Counted from the stretch's first letter, positions 9,711-22,410 are shown. The stretch is DNA of 64,000 nt from Paraphaeosphaeria minitans (GCA_015832175.1 WJXW01000001.1:4154001-4218000), one strand, 5' to 3'. Notes: generated from the sequence alone by a model not told the origin. Translations and numbers: made by a program.

Positions 9711-10217
9711 GGAATGGGTAAAAGTGTGGTAGACGGGCGATTCGCAGTAATGGGGGTCAGACCCTTAAGTAGGCTTCGACTAGAATGTCGGGCAATGGCG
9801 GGGCGGGTGAGGTAGATAGACTGTTATTAGGCTGGCACTGGCCAAGAGTTGGAAGAGGCGTTCGCCGAATTGTATCCGTGGGATGAAGGTGCAACGAGAC
9901 GGTGAATGTGCTGGGGGGGGGGGCCTTGCTTCACCCCAAGGATGCGCCTATCTGGGTCCGCGACTGCACCTCGACCGCCCGCCTGTGTCACTTGCGGCCC
10001 AATCTGCGGGCGGCCATTTCTCGTCGCCGCCGCAATTGAATTCGTTATTGAATCTTTCTTCGTCGCAGGCTGGAGCGTGGCCCTAGCGCCGCGCTGACAA
10101 GGCCACAGCGCAGCGCCCGCGGTTGGGCACGGTGGCTCCGCCTGTGCATTCCGCATGTGGCCGACAAAGCCATGGCAATCGCCGCTCTGGGGGGGATCTA
10201 AATATATATCCATGCCG

Positions 10218-10254
<37 letters not shown>

Positions 10255-13017
10255 CGACCTGCCCGGCGCGGACTCACCGCAAGTTGGGTGGTGCGATGGG
10301 TTCTCGTTCTCTTGCACGCAGTCGAGGTCGCGATGTGCAGACGCAGTTCCTGCATGCACGCCTATCAGCAGCGTGTGGTGCGCTTGAGGGGAATGAAGGG
10401 AAGGCGCGCGCTAGCTTGTTGGGGAGTGGGGAAGGGGCACCTGTGGCGAGCGATAAGGCCGGCCAACCACAGCCCCACGCACCGCCCAGTCGCCCCCGCC
10501 AGACTCGTCACTCAACCTCGTCGAAACCGTTTCTCTTAGTGAAGAATTGGATTCCCCCCCCCTTGCCCGATGTTGCCTCCTCGTCGAGATCCGTGACGAC
10601 CAGCTAGATAGCTATCTAGGACCCGCGTACAATGCTGGTAAATTTTGGTATCTATCGACTCGCTCTGCGTTGCTGCTGCCGCCGCCGCGCCGAGAGCCAT
10701 CAATTCGCGCATGGCTGGGCCCCCCGTCCCCCCAGCGTCCACCCGCCGCGTGGGGATAAAAAGGTACACGGCCCTCACACGACCACCTTTCAAAAGTCCC
10801 GCAGATTCACACACATCTAAAGTGGGAATCATGAACCATGTGCCCGTCTATTCTATCCTCATCGCATCTAGCTGCCTGGACAGTGCTCAACGTTGGCAAT
10901 GTGCTCTTGTGCTGTGTAAATCTAAATCTACTCAGCACACGCACCCGTCGGTCCACTTGGTTCATCCCGCAGCCTTCCATTTCTGCTTCTAGCGCTTCTA
11001 CCCTATCGTGAGCTTTTGCGCTCGATTGTCGCGGGTATAGCCCTTCACCCGGCGTCGTTGCTCATCGCTCATCGGGTAGTCTAGATAGTTTGCTTGTGCC
11101 GACCCCACCACGACAATGTGTAATCCGTGCCTTCTAGGTCTCAACCACCACCTTTGATCCCGGAAAAAGCCGCACGTCGACCCGACCATCTGCCATTTGT
11201 CGTTGCGATGTCGGCAAACGGGACGGTCGAGGCGTTCGCTTCGTGCCCATCCCCGCGGCTCTGGCGCCGGGGCCCGCATATCCAAGATAAGGACCCTCCT
11301 CGCCTGTCATTGGCCAGCGATGATTGATGCTCAAACGTAATAATGCGCCCGCCCTGTTCCCACCGATCGTGAAGCCGTCGCGTCGAGGGCAGCCGCTGCA
11401 AGATAGGCTAACATGAAAAGAAAAAAAGGTGACTTCGACTTCACGGGTGTGTGACAGGACCTCGCTGGGGCAGAAGAGTCAATGTTGCAGGCTCACGATA
11501 AGCCAATGCAAATCCAGCCAAGTCCTCTACCAGATACGGTAAAGCCGCAGATTCCACGGGTGTGCTTGGGCTTCTCCAGATGCTCCTGTCCTTTCATACG
11601 AGCTCGGATGTTCCCGGGACCAGGTGCTCCCGGTTCGCGGCGGTGACAGTGTGCCTCCCAGGCCTGCGTCTTCCCGCTGCCCTCCCGGCAGGCACCAACA
11701 CCATGGCGCCCTCGATCCGAAGGGAGAGATGATGGTTGCTTGCCGGAACGATACCCGTACATCTCTCATCGCTGTTCGCTATTCGCCCTCGCCTCGTGCC
11801 CGCTGTCGGCATGTAGTCAATGCTCCCTTGAGGTGAGGAAACCTCCAGCCATCTGTCAAGAAGCACCAAAAACTCATTTCGTCTTCATTCCAAACCCATG
11901 AACCCCATGAACCGAGCAACCGCCTCGCATTCTGGAGCTCGTGGGGGGTCTCGACGGTACCTGCATGAACCCAAGGCCATGCAGCCGCAGACCGCCGATG
12001 CGGAGGCAAATTGTGGCCGTGACGGATCGCGGGGAAATAAACACAGGCCATGCGCCGTACCGACAAAGCGGATGGAAATCTGGGGGAGGCGTTGCCCAGA
12101 GACTGGTGGAGGATTGACGTGCACGCTCACTCATCCCAGTCCCTCCTGGCCCTGTTTGTCATCAGTATTGCCAACAACCCTAATCGGCTGCAGCTGGCGC
12201 CTCATGCGAGCCACATCCCATGCGCTCTTTCTTGAGACGAGTCGCCCTCCGTAGCCATCTTGTCGACAACAACCAAATCCCCGTTGAGATTTGCCCTGCT
12301 CGCAAACACCCGTGGCAGCTGTTGTCCCTTCACTCATCCACAGCACGACCCTTGAGACTTTTATTGGTCGCACGTGAAACTAGACAGTGAGACGCGAAGC
12401 AACTGTGCCTTTGTAAGCCGGTGAATAGATCGAGAGGCTGCATCTCGGTCCAATGACCATCAGAGTCGAGATGACCTCACTTGGGCTGCGCTGCGACCGT
12501 CACGTGACAGTGTTCCTTCAAAGGCACAAGCGCTAGCGACACAGCCTGTGTGTGAGAGTCGTGCGGTGACACTCGGAGTGCTATGAGCTCTTCCCATGCG
12601 AGGTCTCATGCTCAAATTGGTCTGCCATCGTTTTGTGCGTCAACCGGTTCTTGAAATCCACTCAAAAGTTTCCATCGTTGAGCTGACCTCCACAGGTACT
12701 GCGATACATTATCAAAAGCGTCCAGGCCCTCAGGGGTGAGATGTGGCTTTGAACCGTCGCGACAGTCTGCGCGTAGTACAACCATGTAACCAACTCAACT
12801 GCTGTGGCTTCGTCGCTTTCCATCCTTTCTGTCACTCTGAGCCAAACAGCGGCTGGGACGCTGCAGCTCTCCCGACCAATGGGCGACACCTGGAAAGACC
12901 TGGCAGCTGATTGGCTCATATCGTGGTTGTTTGCTGCGTACAATGTTCTTCTCGTCGACTTCCTTTGTTGCCGTTTCACAATGTCCAACCTTGTTGAAGA
13001 GATATATACCTACACCC
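9711..13017. other. Gene-poor region
   Basis: About 3.3 kb with many short overlapping open frames on both strands and no recognisable protein. It holds a CTG run (10221-10252) and a poly-G run near 9915. A TATA-like GGGATAAAAAGG stands at about 10752, but the only following open frame of note is 53 codons and looks non-coding. I found no tRNA or rRNA gene. The base composition does not show the strong AT shift expected from heavy RIP mutation. Confidence 0.45.
10221..10252 (+). repeat. CTG trinucleotide repeat
   Basis: About ten tandem CTG triplets, 20 bp after an AT-rich TAAATATATATCC stretch. In one plus-strand frame they encode a run of leucines after Met-Pro-Met, which imitates a signal peptide; see the rejected list. 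Confidence 0.9.
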
Positions 13018-13419
13018 ATGCCGGCCTTCCTGAGATTCCATGGGCGGACGTCTTGCATGGTAACCTGGCTTTCTCGCTTGCCTGTACCAGACCTGCAGCG
13101 AGCATCCCAGGTACCATGTGCACCTCCCAGCACGTTTATCATCGATGTTGCCGTAGTTGGGGGAGGAACCGGCTGGATCCGTGTATCCGATCTCTCGTTG
13201 TAGATGGGCATTACACTGGTTGTGCGTACATCGAAAGCCTAGGCAGTGTTGACACCGACGATCTATGCTTCCAATGCGAGCGTAAAGCATCGGGGGACAA
13301 GTCCTTTGAGCTTTTCAAACGATCGCTACCAATCCTGAGTGTTAGACACGCTCATGCCATCAAACCTAGCTCTTGCTCGGTCACTTCGAGTAACGATGCC
13401 CAGGTGTTGCTTGTATTAG
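13018..13419 (+). pseudogene. Decayed N-terminal fragment of a secreted FAD-dependent oxidoreductase
   Basis: One plus-strand frame from ATG 13018 to a TAG at 13417 contains three further stops but still reads as a protein. It has a hydrophobic leader, then IDVAVVGGGTG, the start of an FAD-binding Rossmann fold, followed after a stop by MGITLVV, as expected for the second beta strand. Further on, TIYASNASVKHRG and SFSND resemble the region after the FAD motif in secreted flavin amine oxidase-like enzymes. The rest of the enzyme is missing. Other frames over the same bases (such as a 221-codon frame from 12804) show no family resemblance. The match is by eye; chance similarity is possible. Confidence 0.4.
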
Positions 13420-14238
13420 GTAGGCGACATCGCGATCATGTAATAGCAATAGCAGACTCCGGGTTCTGATGTATGGATTCTTTACCAGAACATTTTTAGG
13501 TATCAATGTAGGACGACAACGTGCACTTGCTCCGTGCTGTTGAACGCAACCCACTAGCGTCAAGTTCACGAGGAGCACCTGCAGGGACGGTAGCTCACAA
13601 CGACTACCGCAAACATCGCCGCCAGTCGTCGCAGTGGCCATCGAGCTGAGGGTATCACAGTGCGTGAAGGGATTAAAGTAGTTGAGGAGGATAGAGGTAT
13701 GACGCCTCGAGGTGGAATAGAAAGGTCAGGCGGGGAGGAGGCGCGAGCGGAGCTCCTAGCCAATCAGAAACATTCCAATGACTAAACGGAAAGGACGAGC
13801 AGCCTCCTTGTCTTCTGCTACCTAACATAAACCATACTTGCAATATGTCATGTGTGTACCCTTGCCCTTATTTCTTGTTGTCAGAAATAGCCCAACGTTC
13901 GGCATCCTAGGTATGTCATTGACTAATTGTGGTAGGATCCAACGTGGTGGCTTGTCGTCAACAGCGACGAGCGCACACTACACAGTGTTCTACGGCTCAA
14001 CAGCAGACTTGCGACGACTCATCAACAAGGTGACGGCATGCCCAAGTGTATCACGGCACCAGGGTTCTTGCTCCGCGTCTGCACCCTGATTCAATAGACT
14101 ATGGTACGTGGGCAAAGATGGAAGGGCAACAGGTTATGGAACACATGCGGTGCTTAAGACATGGCGTTGTTGCTAGTCGACCACGTGAGAAGGCGTAAGA
14201 GCTGTGCAATCATGTTTTGTCCGGCAGTAGGGATCGTG

Positions 14239-14690
14239 GTTCGATTCAAGATGCGCTGCTAGAGTCGGACCGAGTCATTGTATGGCGGTTTCGACATTGT
14301 TTAGCAGAAGGTAGGTATGGTGAGGTCGATTCATCACGCGCCGCCAAATCTGTGACCGAGTCATTGTATGGCGGTTTCGACATTGTTCAGCAGAAGGTAG
14401 GTATGGTAAGGTTGACATTGTTCAGCAGAAGGTAGGTATGGTGAGGTCGATTCATCACGCGCCGCCAAATCTGGACCGAGTCATTGTATGGCGGTTTCGA
14501 CATTGTTCAGCAGAAGGTAGGTATGGTAAGGTTGACATTGTTCAGCAGAAGGTAGGTATGGTAAGGTTGACATTGTTCAGCAGAAGGTAGGTATGGTGAG
14601 GTCGATTCATCACGCGCCGCCAAATCTGTGACCGAGTCATTGTATGGCGTTTTCGTCCATGTATCGTGAGGTCGGGCCGAGTAGTTGTAT
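14239..14690. repeat. Nested minisatellite: 86-bp units with 1, 2 then 3 copies of a 35-bp subunit
   Basis: Units begin with ACCGAGTCATTGTATGGCG at 14269, 14355, 14475 and 14631, so their lengths are 86, 120 and 156 bp. The difference is one extra 35-bp subunit (containing GACATTGTTCAGCAGAAGG) at each step, less one base in the second. Diverged partial units flank the array on both sides, near 14239-14268 and 14660-14690. There is no coding evidence. Copies are nearly identical, so the array is young or homogenised. Confidence 0.92.
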
Positions 14691-15514
14691 GGTGCTCCTG
14701 TCAAAGCATTTTCAGTAGATAGATCGTCTATCTAGCGGACACCCGTCTCGATTGAGCATGATTCAGTGGCCATGGTTCGCGCTCCAACGCGTCGCGGTAG
14801 TGGGCATGGCACCTCTTAGCTCCCTTGCATCGCGTCAGCTCTGCGAAGTTCTCGTGCCTTGCCTCGCGTCCGCTGTCTGCGAAACCTTCGTGCCTTCCCG
14901 CGCTGCTCTACCACAACCCCAGACGTGTCAGTATCTACTTCGTGCACCGCGCAACGCCATCGTGCTTCTACCGGAACATGGCTACAATGGACCTGAATCA
15001 TCCAGGGGCAGGGTCGGGTCGAAGGGCCTGAGATGGGCGAGAGGCGCCACGAAATTGCAGCGGAAACGAGGCACTAGGTACAAAGACAGACAGAAGCCGA
15101 GGACGCTTTGCACTTGCGAGTCAGATGCAGCATGCAGCACGCAGCACGCAGCGCGGAACCAACTGCCACGGTGAAGACATACGGGACGCCATGGAAGACT
15201 GACGTTTCGACGGATTACACAGGTCGGGAAAGCAACATGGTCTCGCATGCGACAAGCCTGGTACGACGACAGCTGGGTGCCACGTCGGAGCGATTGTTTT
15301 CAGGTCTCGAGGGAGGTAGGTAGGTAGTCATCTAGAGACACGGCGTTGGCGTCAACAAGCGCCGAGGATCAATCAGTTCATGCTCATCGCAGCGGGAGCG
15401 AGAGTGGAGACGGTCGCGACGCCGCTGTTTCTGGCGCGGAAGGATCTCGTGCTAGGTAGGCAGGGCGTTTTGGCATGGCTGGCCGCCTCTGGAGGCTCGA
15501 CGACGCAGCGTGTC

Positions 15515-15595
15515 ACAGCCTACAGCCTACAGCCTGCAGCCTACAGCCTACAGCCTGCAGCCTGCAGCCCACAGCCCACAGCCCCTACAGCCTAC
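15515..15595. repeat. 7-bp tandem repeat (ACAGCCT variants)
   Basis: About eleven units of ACAGCCT or GCAGCCT. The unit is not a telomere repeat, and no gene is associated. Confidence 0.85.
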
Positions 15596-16218
15596 AAACG
15601 AATGCAGGTGTGTGACAGCCTACAGACGAATCCAGGCTGACGGTTGCACGTATCTAAAAACTCCCGACGCCTCTCAGCCGCGCCGCGTCGCCTCGACATC
15701 AGCAGGCGCTGCCCGTTCTGCACAGTCGGTTCCAAGTTGATTCCGCGTGTGCTCCTTTGAGGGCCGCGCTGCTGCTGAAACCAGTTCAAAGCGGGCGTCG
15801 ACGGAGCTGCACCTGCATCGCATGGTCCCTGCCGTCGATCCTCAAGTACAACCCCGACTCTTCACGCCCGCCTCCTATCCTCCAGCAGGACCACCAGGCG
15901 TTTCACCTGCCCGCTCGGCCCTCCTTCTCTCGCTCTTGTCACCTCACCACCGCACGGCCCGCCATGGCCCGCTGAAGAGTCGACACCAACTTGCACCGCG
16001 CCAGCACGCAGAGCCTGCCTATTGCTCCGCCAGATCATTGTTCCTTCGCCAGCTGCCGGCTCCCAGCATCCAATCGTTTCACCGCGCCCCACGACGCCAG
16101 TCGCCGACGTGCTCCGCCGGTTCGCAGCACGCTGCTATTATTAAACATCGCCGCAACCCCAACCACGACCGCCTCCGCCCGAATCCTCTGCGCGCAAGCT
16201 GAGGACCTCGCCGCCAGG

Positions 16219-19200
16219 ATGCAACATCAGCGCAGCCGCAGCGATGCCGGCGACATCTCGTCGCCGCGCTCCAGCAGAGCCCCGAGCTTCAGCAGCGACC
16301 GGCCTTCGCTCGCTGGCACAGTCACCTTTCAGATGCCCTCGAGCGTGCGTCCTGCGCCCGCCTACATCGCCGCCTCGGTCGCCTCCCAGATCGTCACCGA
16401 TACCCACAATGCGCAGCTCCGCGAAGACACGGCCGTCTCCGACGACCAAGACCCGGGCGCCGGCCTGTCCAACGTCCTCTTTAGCGAACAGGCGCTGTCC
16501 CTCCTGAATGCCTTCCTCGATCACCTCCTCTTCGCCTTCCTGTCCACGGCGCGCTCGCCGTCGCTGACTGCGATTCGGCCCGCCATAATCAACGTTCTGA
16601 AGCCGCGTCTGGCCAGGGACGCCATGGCTACGGCCGACGAAGAGCTTGCAGGCCTGCTTGCCGGAGAGGATGACGAAGAGTTTCCTGCACAGCAAAGAGG
16701 AGAGGGTGAGCGATGGGACGTGGAGAAGGTTTGGAAGCGCACTCGCCTGCGTATCATGGTGTACACGCGATTGGGTGAACTAGAAGACGAAGACGAGGAA
16801 CGATACGTCCAGCAGGAGCGCGGTCTCAGCATGGACGAGAGCGACGGCGGGGAAGCCGGGCTTGTGTCGTGGGCCTCTGCTATTTTTCTCACCTCCATCA
16901 TTGAGCACGTGGCCGAGCAGACACTGCTCATTTCTGGTCAAGCCGCTTTCACTAGGCTGTCGGCGAGAATGCGGAAGATGGATCAGCAATCCCCCGACGG
17001 CGAAGAGCAACAGTTGGAGCGATTTATTGTGGAAGAATTCGACGTGGAAAAGGTTGCCCTCAACTCAGCGCTCGGTAGACTCTGGAGAACCTGGAGGAAA
17101 CGTGTGCGATCCCCTATCATGCCGCTTTCACCGCGCGGCATACACAGCATGAGCAGCTACACAAGTCTCCACCGACGACATCTTAGCCATGACACCGACC
17201 ACGGCTCAATCATCGACGGTGTCCCCGAAGTACCCGAATATAAACCCACGGAGACGGAGATCGCTGCCAACATTCCTCTTCCCATTGGTGATAACGATAT
17301 CAAGGAGATAGAGGTCCCAGGCCTTGCGCATACCTTTGAAGAGAATGAGAGCGCGCAGACTCCCGTCACACGTCCGCAACGCCCGACCAGCGTCATTATG
17401 CTCGCACCTGCCGAACTTCTGAGAAACAGAGTTGCCAAGGAGCGACCTTTGTCTGTCCCACCGCCGCAGAGGAAGTCCCTCGTTATACCTGCATTTTCCG
17501 AGCAGGAGCGTGCCGAGCAGGGATCTGAGGAGGAGGCGGATGACCTGCCATTTGAGACCCCTATGGAAGCTATGGAGCCAACGTCGGATGACGATTCTTA
17601 CATTCATGACGAACGCCAGGAAGACATGCATCACGACAACGAAGAGAACGGCGACCACGAAGCGGATGCGGACATGGTGGCATTCGCAGCTTCCACTGGC
17701 TTGGGTTTTGGCATGACTCTCCCCCGGGGTTCGATTGATACAGAGAAAAAGAGCACCCTCGGCAAGGAGGAAGATGATGCAGATACGCCCACGCAAGCGA
17801 ATTACGATGGAGATTCCCGCGTGTTCGTGTCAAAACGCATGTCTCTCGAGAAAGCAGGACCGCCTGGCATTGTACGTACTTACTCGACCCGAAGCTCGAG
17901 CTTGATAAGCCAAAACAGGAGCCAGCCAAACTCTCCTGGTATGACTCCCAACCTGGACGCAAGATCATTTCTCGATGATGATAATTCGGAGGATGACACC
18001 CCTGGAGCAGACGCTATAGGAGTAGCACGCACCTCGAACATTCCGATACCTTCACCCTCTCCTTCGGCGGAAGTCAATGGTACCGAGAAGGCTCCTGGTC
18101 ATGCCAAACATCCTTCGCATGGAGGATACGTGGAGGTCCCCCCACGCCAGATTGCTCCTACTGCCATTGAAGTTCGTAGCACCCCTACACCAGACGGGAC
18201 TCGGGGGCCAGCAGAGATACCTGATGCCCGTAAAGAGGTTCAACGAAGGGATGTACCCCAACCCTATGTGCACGTACCGCAGTCGCGACCGCGTGAGTTC
18301 ACTCCACCAGGAACGCGATTGTCGTCGCTCCAGGAAACCGAAGCGTGGCAATCAAAGCAGCAGCAGCATCAACCAAGCATACCCGTGAAATCTGCGCGCA
18401 GAGGAAGCCCTTCTGAAGGCAGTGCTCGTTATACCTCGCCACATCGTGCTCGCGAGCCTCCCATGACCGTCGCTGAGCGGCCCACGCACCTGAAGTCAAT
18501 CGAAGGCTCGCCACCTCGATCTGGACTGACTGACGGACCTGCCGACGCCAAAAACTCGCTCAAGCGCGTTTCTTCCTCCTCCTCTTCAACAGCTGGTCGA
18601 TCTGTTGGGACATCCATCCTTCATAGCGGACGTGAATCGAGTACCAGTCTCGATGGCCGTCCACGCGGTCTCAGCGGTCGCATGTCGGAGGAGGACCGGC
18701 AGCGAGAGTTCGATTCGCTGGTCAGAAGTGATGAGACCGTCAAAGTAACTCTCACTCCTCAAAACATGCGCGACATGGATGTGAGTAGCATTTATATTTC
18801 TGTAAGGACGGCATACTAATAAAAACAGGAAGCAGCCGTCGTGCGGCGTGAATCACCCAAGCCATCCCCTAAACCAGCCAAATCTTCTGTCACTGTGTAC
18901 CCACGTGTTAATGCGGACAAGGACAGCCAATTTGGATCGCAGCACCTTCCAGCTCGGACAGCGCCGCGAAGCAATGGACCAATTCCTTCGTCAAGCAGTA
19001 AGGGGTCACTGAAGAAGCCGTTGGCGAGGGAACCGCAAGTGAAGGGAGATTCTATGCGTGATTTCGCCGACTTCATCCGTTCCACAGGACCAGCACCTGG
19101 TGACGAGAAGCCTGTACAGCGATTTGCGCTCAGTAGAACTGGTGCTAAGCCAACTAATGGCTCTTCCTCAGTTGGCGGACTTGGCAGGAAACTGTCAACA

Positions 19201-20178
19201 CGTCGGACTTCTTCCCATTCTCATTCTAGTTCCCTTGCTGGCGACGGCCCTTCCGCAAAGCCTAGGATACACATGGAGCCTCGTAGTCCCGCCGGTCAAC
19301 GCAGCGGCAATGATGATCTGATTGATTTCATTCGCCAAGGTCCCCCGAATTCAAATAACGGGCAGCCTAGGATCCCCCGTTCTGTTGCCCCATTCCGAAC
19401 GACCGTAGACTCTGATCAGTTCGACCACATGTTGGACAACGGTAACGTTGAGTCGGCATATAGTTCGCAAGTTTCTACTGCCTCCAAACAATCTTCGCAG
19501 ACTTCAAGCTCAAAGACTGGCCTGATTCCGAAGCAGAATGTGACCCAGCCTGCGTACTCCAATACCCCGCAACAATTATCAGGTAGCATGTCGAATGCCG
19601 AGCCCCAGATCACGCGCACTCGCCGGCGTATCAAGGACCCCTACGCCATTGATTCTGATGACGAAGATGATGATCTTTTGACGGCCCTCCCCACGTCCAG
19701 CAAGCCCGTTCACAGAGAAGAGAGCATGATGGACTTCCTTAACAGCATGGAACCTGCATCCAACAGTCCACCACAAGCCTTCATGCTCAGCCCAGAAACC
19801 ATAGCCGCAGCAAAAGCTCGCGCAGCCGCTGGAAAGGATGGTGTTAACGGACATCACCACACCAACAGCTTGACTTCGTCGAAATCCGCACCCAGGAACG
19901 GGATGAACGGCCGTGCAGGCCCTCCTCAGGCCAACACCTCGAGTTCTGTTGCCTCCAATCCCCCTCGAGACGGCTACAAACCGAAGCTTCAAGCCCGTGT
20001 TGCGGCAAGTGAACCTCGCGCTGGTCGGTCTGCTACCAACGATCTTGCTGATTTCCTTCGGAACTCAGGCCCGCCTGAACCTCCAGCCCCTGCTCCGGGT
20101 GCGACAATCAGGAAGGAAGAGAGTAAGCCCAGCAGAGCTAGATTCTGGCGCAAGAAGACTTACCCCGATATGCCCTGA
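16219..20178 (+). CDS. Large Ser/Pro-rich fungal protein with a four-fold DFxDFIRxxGPP motif
   Basis: Two exons, 16219-18780 and 18829-20178, with a 48-nt intron (GTGAGT, TACTAAT branch, ACAG) give 1303 residues. A helical conserved region lies at about 85-330 (SEQALSLLNAFLDHLLFAF, then IRPAIINVLKPRLARDA, and LVSWASAIFLTSIIEHVAE). The rest is mainly disordered and rich in Ser, Pro and charged residues. In the second exon a short motif recurs four times: RDFADFIRSTGP (about 931), DDLIDFIRQGPP (about 1016), SMMDFLNSMEP (about 1153) and NDLADFLRNSGPP (about 1258). No signal peptide is seen. I chose ATG 16219 because the preceding in-frame 76 codons are low-complexity and Arg/Pro-rich. The helical region could be a histone-like or dimerisation fold, but I cannot assign a function. 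Confidence 0.8.
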
Positions 20179-20753
20179 TCTCGGCATTCGATTCTATTTC
20201 ATTGACTTTTACGAACTGCCATTTGAGCGATACCAATGTTTTCTTCTACTCATCATGTCTCACACTTCTTGGACACCTTGTTATTGTATGGATTGGGGTA
20301 TTGTTGTTATGCACTAGCTTTTGAGCCTCGATTCCTTGATGAAATGTATCTTGCGAACGCGATGCACACCTGACCTGCCGGTTCATTTCGCTTCTTCGAT
20401 ATCAGGGTATTGAAGAGGACTTGACTGTGGGGTTTGTCATTTGCGTGCGTGCGGGAAATGATCTGCATATAACGCGAGGCAGCTTCTCATTGTTATACAT
20501 AGATGAGTGAATAAATGTCTAGACTATATATATCTTGTTATTTGACAGCGTGATGGTTCTCACTTCTCCGCAGAGTCCTCGAGACATCGGACCCACAGCC
20601 AATATAGTTAGACCAATACAACGAGCGTCTAGCCTCGGTCCGGTAAGCTTGCCTCGCAATGTGCTGTAGGTATAGCCGATCAGTCCTCCAGTCAGCTTAC
20701 ATCTGCTTCAATCGTCCGTCCCACGACAGAAACAGACTGTTCATATTCACACC
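20179..20753. other. Intergenic region
   Basis: About 575 bp between two co-directional genes; it should contain the 3' end of the first and the promoter of the second. It is relatively AT-rich near 20460-20540 (ATACATAGATGAGTG, ACTATATATATC), but I cannot identify a defined element. Confidence 0.4.
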
Positions 20754-22410
20754 ATGGCTTCTCGAGACACATCCACGCTCGCCCTTGAAGATGCCCCGCC
20801 TCCAACTTACAATCACACCCAAGACAACATCACCGCCCTCATCCAGGACATTCAAAGTGCCTCACCTTCGACGGCATACTCCACGAACGCGGCAGACCTC
20901 ATTTCCACGTCTTCAACAAACCACTCGTATGCGCCGCCGGAGCAGGTATCGAAAGCTGTGTTTTACCCGAAGACTACAGAAAATACGTCCGTTATCTTGA
21001 AAGCATGCCATAGGAGGAGAATAGCGGTGACGGCGTACTCGGGCGGGACGAGTTTACCGGGCGCACTGGCGAACAGTCGGGGTGGGATTTGTGTGCACTT
21101 TGGAGCCATGGATAAGATTCTAGGTGTGAACGAGGGGGACTTGGATGTGAGGGTTCAGCCGGGGGTTGGCTGGGTAGAGTTGAACGAGTAAGTTAGAGGT
21201 ACGTTTCCTTAAAATCTTAGATCATGAACGAGTTTGGGAAGGAAAAAGTTCCAGATTAATCGTTGACGATGTGCAGGTATCTTGCATCCAAAGGGCTGTT
21301 CTTCCCAGTAGACCCAGCGCCTGGTGCAAAGATCGGCGGAATGGTGGGTTTCTAGCAAACGAATGCAAAATTGGAACGATATAGCTGACATGTCGACAGG
21401 TTGCAATGTCGTGTTCAGGCACGAATGCATACCGCTACGGCACGATGAAAGAGTGGGTCATCTCCCTGACGGCCGTCCTCAGCGACGGTACCGTCATCAC
21501 CACGCGCAGGCGCCCGCGAAAATCTTCGGCTGGCTACGACCTCACGCACCTCATCATCGGCTCTGAAGGCACACTCGCCCTTGTTACAGAAGCCGTGCTG
21601 AAGATTACTCCCCTGCCACAGAATTTGCACGTCGGGAAAGCGACTTTCCCGAGCTTACAACAAGGCGTCAACGCCGTCAAGCAGATTCTACAAAGCGGAA
21701 ATCTACTCGAAGCCATCGAACTCGCCGACAAGCCGTCCGTTGTATCCATCAACCACTCCAAACTAGCAAAAGAGCACTTCGAAGAAACGCCCACGCTGTT
21801 CGTGAAATTCGCCGGTTCCAAGGAAACAGTCTCCTCGCAGATAGCCTTCGTTAAGAAAACATGCAGAGACAATGGCGGGACAGACTTCGAAGCGTCGAGT
21901 GACAAGCACCGAATAGACGTCATCTGGGGCGCCCGGAAATGCCTTGGCAATGCGCTGGTCACGATGAAGAAAATCCCCACGGATCTTTTCATCAGCACGG
22001 ATGCTGCCGTGCCGACCAGTGCTATGGCTACACTCATCGAGGAGACCAACGAGATCATTGCAACCCGGCCTTACGACACATCAAATTGGTTTTGCGCGAA
22101 TGTCGGACATGTTGGAGACGGCAATGTGCACACGGCCATCGTATGCCCGGTTGAGGATAAAGAGAAGGCGGAGCAAGTGCTTGTAGAAGTGCAGAGGCTG
22201 GCGTTGAAGTTGGAGGGCACGATTACAGGGGAACATGGGGTGGGTTTGAAGCTGAGGGATATGCTGGTTGAGGAAGTGGGTGAGACTGGTGTTGGAGTTA
22301 TGCGAGCGGTGAAAAGAGCGTTAGATCCCAGGTGCATCCTGAACCCTGACAAGGTGTTTAAATTGGAAGCGGAAAAGGGTGCGATAGGGGCGAGATTGGA
22401 GAAGTTGTAG
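20754..22410 (+). CDS. D-lactate dehydrogenase (cytochrome)-like FAD-linked oxidase
   Basis: Three exons, 20754-21187, 21277-21343 and 21400-22410, give 503 residues. The family (FAD-binding PCMH plus FAD-oxidase C domain) oxidises D-lactate or related 2-hydroxy acids and passes electrons to cytochrome c in yeast Dld1. Visible motifs are the FAD-binding SGGTSLPG, VDPAPGAKIGGM followed by SCSGTNAYRYG, and IIGSEGTLALVTEA. The C domain has the metal-site VGHVGDGNVH and the family-typical GEHGVG near the C terminus. Length is usual for the cytosolic/short form. The N terminus (MASRDTSTLALEDAPP) is acidic and lacks an obvious mitochondrial presequence, unlike Dld1, so a non-mitochondrial paralogue or a glycolate/2-hydroxyglutarate substrate is possible. 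Confidence 0.9.

Larger units (their letters stand above)
13420..16218. other. Gene-poor region with minisatellites
   Basis: About 2.8 kb between the oxidoreductase remnant and the large gene starting at 16219. It carries the nested minisatellite at 14239-14690 and the 7-bp repeat at 15515-15595. The last few hundred bases must hold the promoter of the 16219 gene. The frame of that gene is open upstream to 15991, but I regard the extension as leader sequence. Confidence 0.45.

Noticed and set aside
10155..10607. 150-codon frame with a Leu-run that looks like a signal peptide
   Set aside because: The hydrophobic run is created by the CTG repeat. Downstream sequence has no domain or coding pattern.
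12804..13469. 221-codon frame over the oxidoreductase relic
   Set aside because: A different frame of the same DNA holds the FAD motif; this frame has no family resemblance.
14217..14435. tRNA-like GGTTCGATTC next to 14236
   Set aside because: No acceptor stem, D-arm or anticodon arm can be formed around it, and it belongs to the minisatellite edge.
15991..16218. 76-codon upstream extension of the 1303-residue protein
   Set aside because: Low-complexity Arg/Pro/Ser sequence typical of a translated leader; the ATG at 16219 is preferred, though not proven.
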